From Streptomyces chrestomyceticus JCM 4735 (GTDB lineage: Bacteria; Actinomycetota; Actinomycetes; Streptomycetales; Streptomycetaceae), in NCBI RefSeq assembly GCF_003865135.1, contig NZ_BHZC01000001.1, forward strand, positions 4,464,001-4,528,000: a stretch of DNA of 64,000 nucleotides, written 5' to 3'. A program made the position numbers and the translations under genes. Positions 1-8,004 of the stretch are shown piece after piece. The notes beneath the pieces were generated by a model. That model made no database searches. It was not told the DNA's origin and was given only the letters and a program-made list of their open reading frames with translations. Position 1 is the first letter of the stretch. Each line of letters opens with the position of its first letter.

Positions 1-192
1 TGCGTGCTGCCGTACGTCGGGGTCACGGACGTCCGGCGGCACGTCTTCCGTACGGTCTCCGACTCGACCGAGGTGGAGCGGTCGGTGTGGCTGCGTGAGG
101 CGCGGAGGCAGGCGGCCGGGCTGCTGGCCCGATTGCGGGCGGGCGCACGGGAGTACGGCCCATACGGGTTACGGGGATACGTGCGGCCGTGA
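1..192 (+). CDS. C-terminal end of an unidentified protein (partial)
   Basis: The frame is open from the first base and stops at 192, so only the last 63 residues of a gene that begins upstream are visible. The tail is rich in Arg and Ala (VERSVWLREARRQAAGLLAR), probably helical, with no motif I recognise. It contains an in-frame TTA leucine codon at 169-171, rare in Streptomyces and normally read by the bldA tRNA, so its expression may be development-linked. The ECF sigma gene follows after 32 bases. Function unknown. Confidence 0.5.
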   Translation, partial: CVLPYVGVTDVRRHVFRTVSDSTEVERSVWLREARRQAAGLLARLRAGAREYGPYGLRGYVRP

Positions 193-224
193 ACCGGACG
201 GTACTGCCGTGGCGATAAAGGGGC

Positions 225-866
225 GTGAGACTGTTCCGCCCCGTGGGGGCAGACCGAGACGACGGTGTCGGCAGCAGCGACAGCGGCAGCAGCGATGACG
301 ACGCCGTGCTGTTGCGTGCCGTCGCGCGCGGTGACCAGGCCGCGCTGGCCGCATACTACGACCGGCACGCGGGGTGGCTGCACGCGCGGCTGACGCGTCG
401 CTGCGCGGACCCGGAGACCGTGCGCGAGGTGCTTCAGGACACCTTCGTCACGGTGTGGCGGTCCGCGGACTCGTACCGTCGGCCGCACCGTGGGGGCACG
501 TCCGGCGGCTGGCTGTGGGTGATCGCCGCGCGCCGTCTGGTGGACGCGCAGCGGGCGCACGCGCGCGCCGAGCGCGTGGTGCACGTCGGGCAGGAGTCGC
601 CGGCCCCCGCTCCGTCCGCCGAAGAACATGCCCTGGCCGGTCTGGAGTACGGGGATGTGGGCACCGCCCTGCGCCGGATCTCGCCCGAACTGCGTGACGT
701 ACTGCGCGCCACGGTGGTCGACGGCCTGACCACCCGCGAGACCGCACACCTGCTCGGCATACCGGAGGGCACGGTCAAGACCCGCGCCATGCGCGCCCGG
801 CGCGAACTGCGCGCCGCGCTGGCTCAGTTGCACGGCAGCGACGTTTCGTTGGGAGGGCTCGCGTGA
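225..866 (+). CDS. ECF-type RNA polymerase sigma factor
   Basis: A 213-residue sigma-70 family protein of extracytoplasmic-function size. Region 2 spans about residues 37-100 (core-binding helix with YYDRHAGWLHARL, then VLQDTFVTVWRSADSY and an RRLVDAQRAHAR helix for -10 recognition). Region 4 is at about 141-202 with the helix-turn-helix TTRETAHLLGIPEGTVKTR. The first 26 residues are low-complexity Ser/Asp. The GTG start at 225 gives the full region 2. The stop overlaps the next gene as GTGA, and that gene encodes a zf-HC2 membrane protein, the usual anti-sigma arrangement. The operon continues with an ABC ATPase and a membrane protein. Family assignment is firm; target promoters are unknown. 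Confidence 0.93.
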   Translation: MRLFRPVGADRDDGVGSSDSGSSDDDAVLLRAVARGDQAALAAYYDRHAGWLHARLTRRCADPETVREVLQDTFVTVWRSADSYRRPHRGGTSGGWLWVIAARRLVDAQRAHARAERVVHVGQESPAPAPSAEEHALAGLEYGDVGTALRRISPELRDVLRATVVDGLTTRETAHLLGIPEGTVKTRAMRARRELRAALAQLHGSDVSLGGLA

Positions 867-1912
867 AGGGCGGATGGTTCGGAAGGCGGGGGAGGTCGAC
901 AGGGCCGGGGGGCCCGGAGGGGTCCGTCTCCGCGCGCGCTCCGTGGCACGTGGATGCGGCGGTGGCGGCGCGGTATGCCGAGGCGGCGCTTACGGAGCCC
1001 GAGGCGTGGTCGCTGGAGAAGCATGTGGAGGGCTGCTCCCGGTGCGCGGCCACAGTGTCGGCTGCGGTCCGGGCCACGGTGCCTGCGGGGGCGGTACTGG
1101 AGAACGTACGGGGGTCGGTGCTGGAGAAGGTGCGGGGGACAGTGCTGGACGAGGTACAGGGGACAGTGCTGGATGCGGTGGGAGGGACGCCGCTGGGCGA
1201 GGCACGGGGGATGCTGCTGCCCGGTGGCGCGGAAGGCGCGGGCCCTCGGCCCTCCTCCGCCCCGCTCCCCCATCGTCTCGTGCGGATGCTCTGGTCCGCG
1301 GGGCCTGCTCTCCGCGGCTCCTGGCTGATCGCGTTGCTGGTGGTGTGCGCCGGCGCCGCCGTACTCGGGTACGGGGCCGGATTCGCCGGTGCGCGGCCGC
1401 TGCTGCTGGCGCTCGCGCCCGTACTGCCGGTGGCCGGGGTGGCGTTCTCGTACGGGCCGCGCGCCGACCCGATGTACGAGATCGGCGCCGCGTCACCGTC
1501 CGGCGGGCTGCGGCTGCTCCTGACCAGGAGCGCGGCCGTACTCGGGGTGAGTCTGCCGCTGCTCACGGCGGTGAGCGCGCTCCTGCCGGGTACGCCCGGG
1601 CTCCCGGCCGCTCCGGCCTGGCTGCTGCCCGGACTGGCGCTGACGCTGGGCGCTCTCGCGCTCGGCTCGTACGTCAGGTGCCGTACGGCCGCCGGGGTCG
1701 TCGCGGCGGGCTGGGCGTCCGCCGTCCTGCTGCCGGTGATCGCGGCGCAGCCCGGGGGCGGTGGCGGCGCCGGGACGTTTCCGGTGACGGCGCTCGCGGA
1801 GCAACTGGCCCGCTACCTGTCCGGGGGCGCGGCGCAAAGTGCCTGGGCCGCGGCCGCCGTCCTGGGCGCGGGGCTCGTCCTCGTACGCCGCGACCGGCTG
1901 GAGAAGCTGTGA
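863..1912 (+). CDS. zf-HC2 domain membrane protein (putative anti-sigma factor / ABC-associated)
   Basis: 349 residues. The N-terminal part has a zinc-finger-like HxxxCxxC motif (H54, C58, C61 in HVEGCSRC), typical of ZAS-type anti-sigma factors that hold an ECF sigma. Residues 78-117 form five tandem 8-residue units of type VLExVRGT (24-bp units from 1094), an unusual linker. About six hydrophobic segments follow between residues 153 and 342, so the rest is a polytopic membrane domain, not the single helix of a minimal anti-sigma. It overlaps the sigma gene (GTGA at 863) and the ABC ATPase (GTGA at 1909), so the four genes are very probably co-translated. It could serve both as sigma inhibitor and as a transporter membrane subunit. 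Confidence 0.8.
   Translation: MKGGWFGRRGRSTGPGGPEGSVSARAPWHVDAAVAARYAEAALTEPEAWSLEKHVEGCSRCAATVSAAVRATVPAGAVLENVRGSVLEKVRGTVLDEVQGTVLDAVGGTPLGEARGMLLPGGAEGAGPRPSSAPLPHRLVRMLWSAGPALRGSWLIALLVVCAGAAVLGYGAGFAGARPLLLALAPVLPVAGVAFSYGPRADPMYEIGAASPSGGLRLLLTRSAAVLGVSLPLLTAVSALLPGTPGLPAAPAWLLPGLALTLGALALGSYVRCRTAAGVVAAGWASAVLLPVIAAQPGGGGGAGTFPVTALAEQLARYLSGGAAQSAWAAAAVLGAGLVLVRRDRLEKL
1094..1213 (+). repeat. Five 24-bp in-frame tandem repeats in the zf-HC2 gene
   Basis: Five consecutive 24-bp units encode VLENVRGS, VLEKVRGT, VLDEVQGT, VLDAVGGT and PLGEARGM. The first four are closely related and the last is degenerate. They lie between the zinc finger and the first membrane segment. Length variation between strains is plausible. 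Confidence 0.75.
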
Positions 1913-2775
1913 ACTCGACACAGAAACAGATACAGCCGCAGGAGAACGCAACGACCGGCACCGTGCACGTCTCCGGGCTCACCGTCCGACACCGCCGGAC
2001 CGTCGCCCTCGACGGGATCGACCTCGACCTCGGCCCGGGAGTGCACGGGCTGCTCGGCCCGAACGGGGCCGGAAAGACCTCACTGATACGGGTACTGGCC
2101 ACCGTCTCCCGGCCCGCCGCCGGCCGCGTCACCCTTCTGGGCCACGAACTGTCGGGCCACCCGGAGCTGACGGCCACCCGGCGCCGGATCGGGTACCTGC
2201 CGCAGGACTTCGGGTACTACCCGGGGTTCACCGTGCGGGACTTTGTGGCGTACGTGGCGTGGCTGAAGCAGGTGCCGGGCGGTGCGGCCGGAGCGGCGGT
2301 CGAACGGGCGGTGGCGCGGGTCGGGCTGGCCGACCGTATCGACGCGAAGCTGAAGACGCTGTCCGGCGGCACGGTACGGCGGGCCGGCATCGCGCAGGCC
2401 ATCGTCAACGACCCGGACGTCCTGCTGCTCGACGAGCCGACCGCCGGGCTGGACCCGGAGCAGCGGGTCGCGTTCCGGGAGCTGGTCAGGGAGTTGGGGA
2501 AGGAGGCGACGGTGATCGTCTCCACGCATCTGGTGGAGGACGTGGCCGTGGCGTGCACCGGGGTCACGCTCCTCGAAGGCGGGCGGGTGGTCTACCGGGG
2601 TACGCCGGAGTCGCTCGCGGTGGAGGGAGCCGTTAAGACAGCGGCGGAGGGAGCGACGCGGGCGGGCGGGCTGGGCGGCAGTCCTGTCGAGCGCGGCTAC
2701 CTGGCCGTTCTCCGTCATCACCGCGCCGCCTCCGTCGGCTCCTCCTCCGCCACCCCCAGAGGAGCGAATCGATGA
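1909..2775 (+). CDS. ABC transporter ATP-binding protein
   Basis: 288 residues, one nucleotide-binding domain. Walker A is GPNGAGKTS at 50-58, the Q-loop region is LPQDFGYYP at about 97-105, the signature is LSGGTVRRAGIAQA at 151-164, and Walker B with its glutamate is VLLLDEPT at 171-178 followed by a D-loop and STHLVED near 205-211. This resembles the NatA/CcmA class of exporter ATPases. The GTG start at 1909 overlaps the upstream stop as GTGA. The frame stays open far upstream, but that part overlaps the zf-HC2 gene and is a shadow. The stop overlaps the next ATG (2772). It should pair with the neighbouring membrane proteins; substrate unknown. Confidence 0.93.
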   Translation: MNSTQKQIQPQENATTGTVHVSGLTVRHRRTVALDGIDLDLGPGVHGLLGPNGAGKTSLIRVLATVSRPAAGRVTLLGHELSGHPELTATRRRIGYLPQDFGYYPGFTVRDFVAYVAWLKQVPGGAAGAAVERAVARVGLADRIDAKLKTLSGGTVRRAGIAQAIVNDPDVLLLDEPTAGLDPEQRVAFRELVRELGKEATVIVSTHLVEDVAVACTGVTLLEGGRVVYRGTPESLAVEGAVKTAAEGATRAGGLGGSPVERGYLAVLRHHRAASVGSSSATPRGANR

Positions 2776-4093
2776 CCGCCCCTGCCCCGCACCCCCTCCG
2801 CGCCGAAGCGCGCGGCAGCGTCGCGCCCTGGGCCGGGCTCGCCGTCTTCCTCACCCTCGCGGCGGCGATGGCGGTAAAGGCGGACAGGTGGCAGGGCAGT
2901 TGGGGTGAGACGTCGCTCGCACTGCACGCCGCGGCCACCCTGCTCGGCGGCCCCCTCGCCGCCGCCATCGGCTGCTGGCACGGCGGTCGGGAGCGCCGTT
3001 CCCGTACGGCCGACCTCTGGCTCTCCGCCGCCAGGAGCGCGCTCGCGCAGTTCGTGGTCGCCGCGCTGCCTGTCGTCCTCGCCGTGGTGCTCGGGTACGC
3101 GCTCGCCGCCGCCGGCGCGCTGCTGGCGTCGGCACCTTACGTGTCGGCCGGGCGGCCCCTCGTACTGCCGGTGGTGGCGGACGCGGTGTTCCTGGCCGCG
3201 ACGGTCGCCGTGGCTATGGCCGTCGGGCGGTGGGTGCGGTGGCGCCCTGCGGCGCCCGTGCTGGCCGGTCTCACCTACCTGGCACTGAGCCTCTCTCTGG
3301 ACCGGGGCTCGGCGGCCCGCTTCCTCAGTCCGGCCGTCGACGGAGGTATCGGTGAAGCGCTGCCCGCCTGGTGGCAGCCGGTGGCTATGGCCGGTTGGAC
3401 GGGCGGGCTCGCGGTGGTGGTGGTCGTGACGTACGCCGCTCGCCGGGCGCGCGGGCGGTGGGCCGCGCTGCTTCCGCTGACCGCCGCGGTCTGCGCCGCC
3501 GTGGTCCTCGTGCAGGCGGGGGAACGCGCGTGGCGCCCGGACCCGGCCGCCGGGCGCCAGGTGTGCGACGGCGGGTCGCCGCAGGTGTGTGTCAATGCCC
3601 TGGAAGAGGACCTGCTGCCGCAGGTGTCCCGGGCTCTGTCCGGCATCACGGGCCGGCTGGCCGGCGTGCCGGACGCGCCGGTCCGCTTCGAGGACCTGCC
3701 GCGCGGGACACACCGCGACGAGGCCGAGCTGCCGCAGCTCCTCCGGGGCAGAGTGTCGTACGGGGGCGACTGGCCGACCCGGAACGTTTCGCCTGGGAGG
3801 CCGCGGCAGGGCTGGCGGGCCGCCGCGACTGCGGCGGTACGGCCCCGTTCCTGCGCGTCGACGAAGCCGTACGGGACTGGCTGGTGTCGAACGGGCTCAG
3901 CGAGCGCCGGCGGGCGTCCTGGGCGCGGTACGCCCGGGAAGGGGGCGACCAGGCGGCCGTCGCCGCCGCCGAGGCCGGCGACCGGGCCCTGCGGCACCTC
4001 GCGTCCATGGGCGACGACCGGCGGCGTGCCTGGCTGGGCCGGTACTTCCGATCGGTGGAGAGCTGCGACGCGCGGAAGGTTCCTCAGTTGTGA
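2772..4093 (+). pseudogene. Putative ABC permease/membrane protein with soluble tail, frameshifted
   Basis: The first ~245 residues from ATG 2772 contain about six hydrophobic segments, then a soluble region starts (AGERAWRPDPAAGRQVC). Coding character then jumps frame: before about 3765 the protein reads LLRGRVSYGG, and after it the sensible frame continues LADPERFAWEAAAGLAGRRDCGG to a stop at 4093, with residues such as RASWARYAREGGDQAAVAAAEAG. The shift is -1 and is most simply explained by one missing G in the G run at 3762-3766. Without repair the frame runs on in low-quality sequence to 4187. It is the last gene of the sigma/zf-HC2/ATPase operon and probably the transporter's membrane partner. 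It may be a true pseudogene or an assembly error. Confidence 0.7.
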
Positions 4094-4141
4094 CCCGGGG
4101 AGGGCGGGTGTGAAGGGCCCGAGTCCAGCCGCCTGCTTCAC

Positions 4142-5500
4142 CTACCTCGCCGCGTCCCGCTCGTACGCCATCCGACCGCCCGTGTAGGTGGCCCGTACGG
4201 CCCGGTCGTCGCCGAGGATGGCGAGGGCGAAGAGGAGGTCCTCGATGGTTTCGGCGCGGGCGGTGCGGTCGGCCAGGAGGGGGGTGGCGCGGGGGTCGAG
4301 GACGGTGAAGTCGGCTTCCTGGCCCGGGGTCAAGGAGCCGATCGTGTCGGCCAGGCCCAGGGCCTCCGCGCCGCCGCGGGTGGCGAGGTAGAACGCCCGC
4401 ACGGCGTCGAGGGCGTGGTCGCGCAGCTTGGCGACCTGGTGGGCGTCGCGCATGGTCTGGAGGAGGGAGAAGCTGGTGCCGGCGCCGATGTCAGTGCCGA
4501 GGGCTACGGTGAGCGGGTGGTCGCCTTCCTTGGCCTCGCGGAGGGGGAAGAGGCCGCTGCCGAGGAAGAGGTTCGAGGACGGGCAGTGGGCCACGGCGGT
4601 GCCGGTACGGGCGCAGTGGTCGCGTTCGGAGGGGGTGAGGTGGATGCCGTGTGCGAGGACGGTGCGGGGGCCGAGCAGGCCGTAGTGGTCGTAGACGTCC
4701 AGGTAGCCGTCGCGGTCGGGGAAGAGGGAGCGGACCCAGGGGATCTCGTCGCGGTGTTCGGAGATGTGGGTGTGCAGGAGGGTGTCGGGATGGGCCGCGC
4801 GTAGGGCGCGGGCGGCTTCGAGCTGGGCGGGGGTGCTGGTGGGGGCGAAGCGGGGAGTGACGGCGTAGAGGTTACGGCCCTTGCCGTGCCAGCGCTGGAT
4901 CAGGTCGAGGGATTCGTCGTAGGCGCGCTGGGCGGTGTCGAGCAGGCTGTCGGGGGCGTTGCGGTCCATCAGGACCTTGCCGGCGGCGATGCGCAGGTCG
5001 CGCCGAGTGGCCTCTTCGAACAGGGCGTCGGCCGAGTCGGGGTGCACGGAGGCGAAGGCCAGGGCGGTGGTGGTGCCGTTGCGCAGCAGTTCGTCGCAGA
5101 AGGCGGCGGCGACGCGGCGGGCGTGGGTGCCGTCGGCGAACCGTTCCTCGGTGTCGTAGGTGTGGCCGAGCCAGTCGGGCAACTGGGCGCCGAAGCGGGC
5201 GACGGCCTCCAACTGCACGTAGTGCGTGTGGGCGTCGACGAAACCGGCGGTGATCAGGTGGCCGGGGTAGTGGACGGGTTCGGTGCCGGGCGGCAGCCGG
5301 TCGCGGAGGGACGCGTACGGGCCTGCGGCGGTGATACGGCCCGCCTCGCAGATCAGCAGCCCGTCGGGGTCGTGGACGAGGGCTTCCGCGGTGCCGGTGC
5401 GGAAGGGGTCGGCGCGGAAGCGGACGAGGGGACCGCGGACGGCGGAGGGAGGGGTGGGAAGGGTGGGGGCCGGGGCCGGGGTGGGCGAGCTGGTGGTCAT
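4142..5500 (-). CDS. guaD: Guanine deaminase
   Basis: 452 residues, amidohydrolase superfamily. It hydrolyses guanine to xanthine and ammonia in purine salvage or nitrogen recycling. Metal-binding motifs are in order: VDAHTHY (H91, H93), HTHISEHRDE in the middle, HGIHL, and the late aspartate in GTDIGAGTSF. PCSSNLFLGSGLF-like sequence (HCPSSNLFLGSG) is characteristic of guanine deaminases, as is the overall length. The N-terminal ~20 residues are Pro/Thr-rich, so a slightly later start cannot be excluded. It is convergent with the preceding operon. A 14-bp palindrome lies 36-49 bases upstream of the start. Confident for the family; 8-oxoguanine deaminase is a less likely alternative. Confidence 0.9.
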   Translation of the reverse strand: MTTSSPTPAPAPTLPTPPSAVRGPLVRFRADPFRTGTAEALVHDPDGLLICEAGRITAAGPYASLRDRLPPGTEPVHYPGHLITAGFVDAHTHYVQLEAVARFGAQLPDWLGHTYDTEERFADGTHARRVAAAFCDELLRNGTTTALAFASVHPDSADALFEEATRRDLRIAAGKVLMDRNAPDSLLDTAQRAYDESLDLIQRWHGKGRNLYAVTPRFAPTSTPAQLEAARALRAAHPDTLLHTHISEHRDEIPWVRSLFPDRDGYLDVYDHYGLLGPRTVLAHGIHLTPSERDHCARTGTAVAHCPSSNLFLGSGLFPLREAKEGDHPLTVALGTDIGAGTSFSLLQTMRDAHQVAKLRDHALDAVRAFYLATRGGAEALGLADTIGSLTPGQEADFTVLDPRATPLLADRTARAETIEDLLFALAILGDDRAVRATYTGGRMAYERDAAR

Positions 5501-5535
5501 GGGTGGCGGGTACCCGCTTTCGGGCGGGGATGGAT

Positions 5536-5549
5536 CTGACGTACGTCAG
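5536..5549. promoter_or_regulatory. Perfect 14-bp palindrome upstream of guaD
   Basis: CTGACGTACGTCAG is its own reverse complement and lies 36-49 bases before the guaD ATG, where a repressor could block transcription. It has the look of a GntR- or TetR-family site. No regulator gene for it is next to guaD. Confidence 0.45.
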
Positions 5550-5722
5550 CGGGCGGCCGGCCCGTACAGCCGAACGGGTCGGGTATCGGCCGCGGACGAC
5601 AGACGCGGGCGCGCGGACGGCAAGACTGTCACCGGGCCGGCTGCCAGGTACGGCGCCGACCGGGTGACGGCCGGGGGACGACCGGCCGCCACCACCGCTG
5701 ACAGTCGAGGAACAGGGGCCGA

Positions 5723-6493
5723 ATGGGCGGGAGTACGGGCAGGAGTACGGGTGGGGGCACGGGTGGACGTCAGGGCCGGAGCACGGGCGGGAGTACGGAT
5801 GTGCTCGCGGGCCGGGGCGCGGTGGCGGGGGCGCGCGGGTGCCGGGGACGCGGAGCGGGCCGGCGGACCGGGTGGTACGCGGTGCGGGCGGTGGTGGCGG
5901 TACTGGTCCTGGCGGGGCTGACGGTGGGCGGGTCCGCCGTCGCGACGCCTCCGGACGGGAAGCCGGAAGAGCTGCCGAACACCGCGTACACCGTCTTTGC
6001 GTCCCACGGGGCTCTGCTGGAACACCCGGCCCTGCCCCCCTACGCCGCCCCGGCCGCACAGACGCTGCGGGCGCCGGGCTCCGCCCGCACCCCCCGTAAC
6101 GCCGCGGCGATCAGGGCGGCCGTCATCCAGCTCGTCAACCGGGAACGGATGGCGGCCGGCTGCCGTTCCGTACGGGCGCACCGTACGGTCACCGAGGCCG
6201 CTCAGCGGCACAGTGACCACATGGCCCGGGAGGACTCGCTCTCGCACCGGGAACGCGGCGGATCGGGGCCCGGCAGCCGGCTCTCGGCCGTCGGATACGA
6301 CTGGCGCCGTGCGGGCGAGAACATCGCGCGCGGGCAGCGTGACGCCGCGGAGGTGGTGCGGGCGTGGGCGCACAGTCCGGAGCACCGGGTGGTGCTGGCC
6401 GACTGCGCGTTCCGGCACGCGGGGGTGGGGATCAACAGCGGTACGGGCGATCGCGGCCCTTGGTGGACGCTGCTGCTGGCCCGTCCTTCCTGA
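5723..6493 (+). CDS. Secreted or membrane-anchored CAP (SCP/PR-1) domain protein
   Basis: 256 residues. The first ~50 are Gly/Arg-rich and unlike a normal signal peptide N-region, then a hydrophobic helix at about 52-74 acts as anchor or signal. The CAP domain spans about 120-254: AIRAAVIQLVNRERMAAGC, a His-containing AAQRHSDHMAREDSLSHRE, GENIARGQRDAAEVVRAWAHSPEHR, and the final GPWWTLLLAR. The HRE, GENIA and SPEHR motifs define the bacterial YkwD-like family, which acts outside the cell; the reaction is unknown. A later start nearer the membrane segment is possible. Confidence 0.8.
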   Translation: MGGSTGRSTGGGTGGRQGRSTGGSTDVLAGRGAVAGARGCRGRGAGRRTGWYAVRAVVAVLVLAGLTVGGSAVATPPDGKPEELPNTAYTVFASHGALLEHPALPPYAAPAAQTLRAPGSARTPRNAAAIRAAVIQLVNRERMAAGCRSVRAHRTVTEAAQRHSDHMAREDSLSHRERGGSGPGSRLSAVGYDWRRAGENIARGQRDAAEVVRAWAHSPEHRVVLADCAFRHAGVGINSGTGDRGPWWTLLLARPS

Positions 6494-6512
6494 GGCGACG
6501 TCACCCGCCGTC

Positions 6513-6609
6513 CGGCCAGGCGTATGCCACCCGTCCCGGCCATGCGTATGCCACCCGTCCCGGCCAGGTATATGCCACCCCACCCCGGCCAGGCGTACGC
6601 CACCCGACG
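6513..6609 (+). repeat. Four 24-bp tandem repeats
   Basis: Units begin at 6513, 6537, 6561 and 6586 with consensus CGGCCAGGCGTATGCCACCC plus four more bases; unit 3 is one base longer. They lie in the gap between the convergent CAP and cbtA genes. No protein is evident. Confidence 0.8.
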
Positions 6610-6659
6610 CACACGGCTCCGGAGCGCGGCACCTGCCCGCGTTCCGGAGCCGCGCCACG

Positions 6660-6745
6660 ACAGCGCCTCGGATCAGGGCGGCGACAGCGCTCCGGATCAA
6701 TGCGCCGACAGCGCTCAACCTCACCGCGCCGACGGCACCACTCCC
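6660..6745 (+). repeat. Second degenerate 24-bp repeat set
   Basis: About three and a half units starting GACAGCGC followed by CGGATCA-like sequence, period 24 bp, in the same intergenic gap. They run into the 3' end of cbtA at 6721. Confidence 0.55.
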
Positions 6746-7482
6746 CCGTCCGCCCCTCGCGGAGCAGCATCTGCCCGTACCTCCACGGCCCGTTCGGCCA
6801 GTTCGCCGAAGAGCAGGCCGAAGACGGTCCACAGGGTGAGCTGCACGCCGAGTGCGGAGAGGCGGAACTTCCAGAGCAGCAGGGCCGGGAAGTCGGCGGG
6901 GAGTTCGTTGACGGCCGGGAGGAACGCGTAGGCGAGGCCGACGGCCGCGGCGAAGGCGGCCAGGGCGGCGACCGTCGCGTACCAGGTGCCCAGGCGGGGT
7001 GCGAGCCGCTTGCCGAGGACGACGGCGGCGACGGCCAGCAGCACGCTGAGGGCGATCATCAGGAAGTACAGCGCGGTGCGGGTGCCGATGGAGTCGGGGT
7101 CGCCGACGGACGGCGGGTTGGCCGGGTACTTCAGGAACGGTACGAGGTAGACCGCGCCGAAGGCGGCGCCGGAGAGCAGCAGGGCGGTGGCGCGGGGGCC
7201 GAAGCGGCCGACGCGCCCGAGGGCGAAACAGTAGGCCAGGGCGGCGATCCCGCCCAGGGCGACGCCGTAGACCAGGACGCCGGTGGCCAGGCCGGCGGTG
7301 GACTGCACCGCGCGGCTGACGACCTCGGCCCCGTGTTCGTGGGCGTGCGCGTCCTCGAAGGCGATGGCGGCGTCGACCTGCGGTTCGCCGAGCAGGTAGG
7401 CGACGAGCAGGGCGAGCAGGCCGGCGGCGAGGCCGGCCAGCATGCCGCGCACCAGGAGGGATCTGACGGTGGCGGAGTTCAT
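6721..7482 (-). CDS. cbtA: Cobalt transporter subunit CbtA
   Basis: 253 residues with about five or six membrane segments. Typical CbtA features are the N-terminal LLVRGMLAGLAAGLLALLVAY helix, a conserved extracytoplasmic histidine stretch (EDAHAHEHGAE, about residues 39-49), LVPFLKYPANPP in the middle, and a C-terminal LWTVFGLLFGELAER helix. ATG at 7482 (MNSATVRS) fits the family N-terminus better than longer in-frame alternatives. It lies 16 bases downstream of cbtB in one operon under a cobalamin riboswitch. The family is predicted to import cobalt for B12 synthesis. Confidence 0.9.
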   Translation of the reverse strand: MNSATVRSLLVRGMLAGLAAGLLALLVAYLLGEPQVDAAIAFEDAHAHEHGAEVVSRAVQSTAGLATGVLVYGVALGGIAALAYCFALGRVGRFGPRATALLLSGAAFGAVYLVPFLKYPANPPSVGDPDSIGTRTALYFLMIALSVLLAVAAVVLGKRLAPRLGTWYATVAALAAFAAAVGLAYAFLPAVNELPADFPALLLWKFRLSALGVQLTLWTVFGLLFGELAERAVEVRADAAPRGADGGVVPSAR

Positions 7483-7498
7483 GTGCGGGCGCCCCCGG

Positions 7499-7717
7499 TC
7501 AGTGGCAGGGGAAGCCGAGCAGGTGGCGTCCGTCGTGGACCCACTCGTGCACGCCGGTGCCGGAGAGCAGCGCGGTGGCGCCCTGCTCGGCACCGACGAA
7601 GTAGAGCAGGACGAGCATGAGGATGCCGCCGAAGACCGCCCACGGCAGGACCGTCCGGACGGGGAGGGGGGCGGGTGCGGCGCGGCCGGTGGCCGGCGGT
7701 GCGACGGAGTGGGCCAT
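7499..7717 (-). CDS. cbtB: Cobalt transporter subunit CbtB
   Basis: 72 residues: a short Pro/Ala-rich N-terminus, one membrane helix (about 22-43) and the diagnostic C-terminal His-rich motif HEWVHDGRHLLGFPCH at 57-72, proposed to bind cobalt. The ATG at 7717 is preceded by an AGGAGG-like ribosome site at good spacing. First gene of the cbtBA operon. Confidence 0.93.
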   Translation of the reverse strand: MAHSVAPPATGRAAPAPLPVRTVLPWAVFGGILMLVLLYFVGAEQGATALLSGTGVHEWVHDGRHLLGFPCH

Positions 7718-7724
7718 GTCGGGA

Positions 7725-7860
7725 ACCTCCTGGGGAACTCGCGTCCCGGTCGGGGAGTCGTGACGACAGGACGGGTCTGGCTCGCCCGTCGGCCCCGTAC
7801 GGGCCCGGTGCGGGTTCACAGTGGCGCGACCGCGCCGGAATTCCACCGGCTTCCGTCATG
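7725..7860 (-). promoter_or_regulatory. Cobalamin (AdoCbl) riboswitch
   Basis: The leader of cbtB, read on the minus strand, contains hallmark B12-riboswitch parts in order: GGAAGCCGGTGGAATTCCGG (near 7835-7854), GCGCGGTCGCGCCACTGTG (near 7817-7835), and a B12-box-like GAGCCAGACCCGTCC (near 7769-7783), then GC-rich sequence before the ribosome site. Expected effect: B12 represses cbtBA. Outer limits are approximate. Confidence 0.88.
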
Positions 7861-8004
7861 TCATCGTCAATAGCATCGGGAACGTACCGCGTGGCGGCGG
7901 CCGGGCCAAGGCCCCGCGGGAGGCGCCGGGGGCGCACGGCGGCGGGCGTACGCCGGGACGTTCCCCTGGTGCGCCCGTAGTTATCCGCGTCGAAAGAGGT
8001 GCTC

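Noticed and set aside
874..1908. Long in-frame extension upstream of the ABC ATPase
   Set aside because: It overlaps the zf-HC2 gene in another frame and is Arg/Gly-rich shadow sequence; GTG 1909 gives a normal ATPase.
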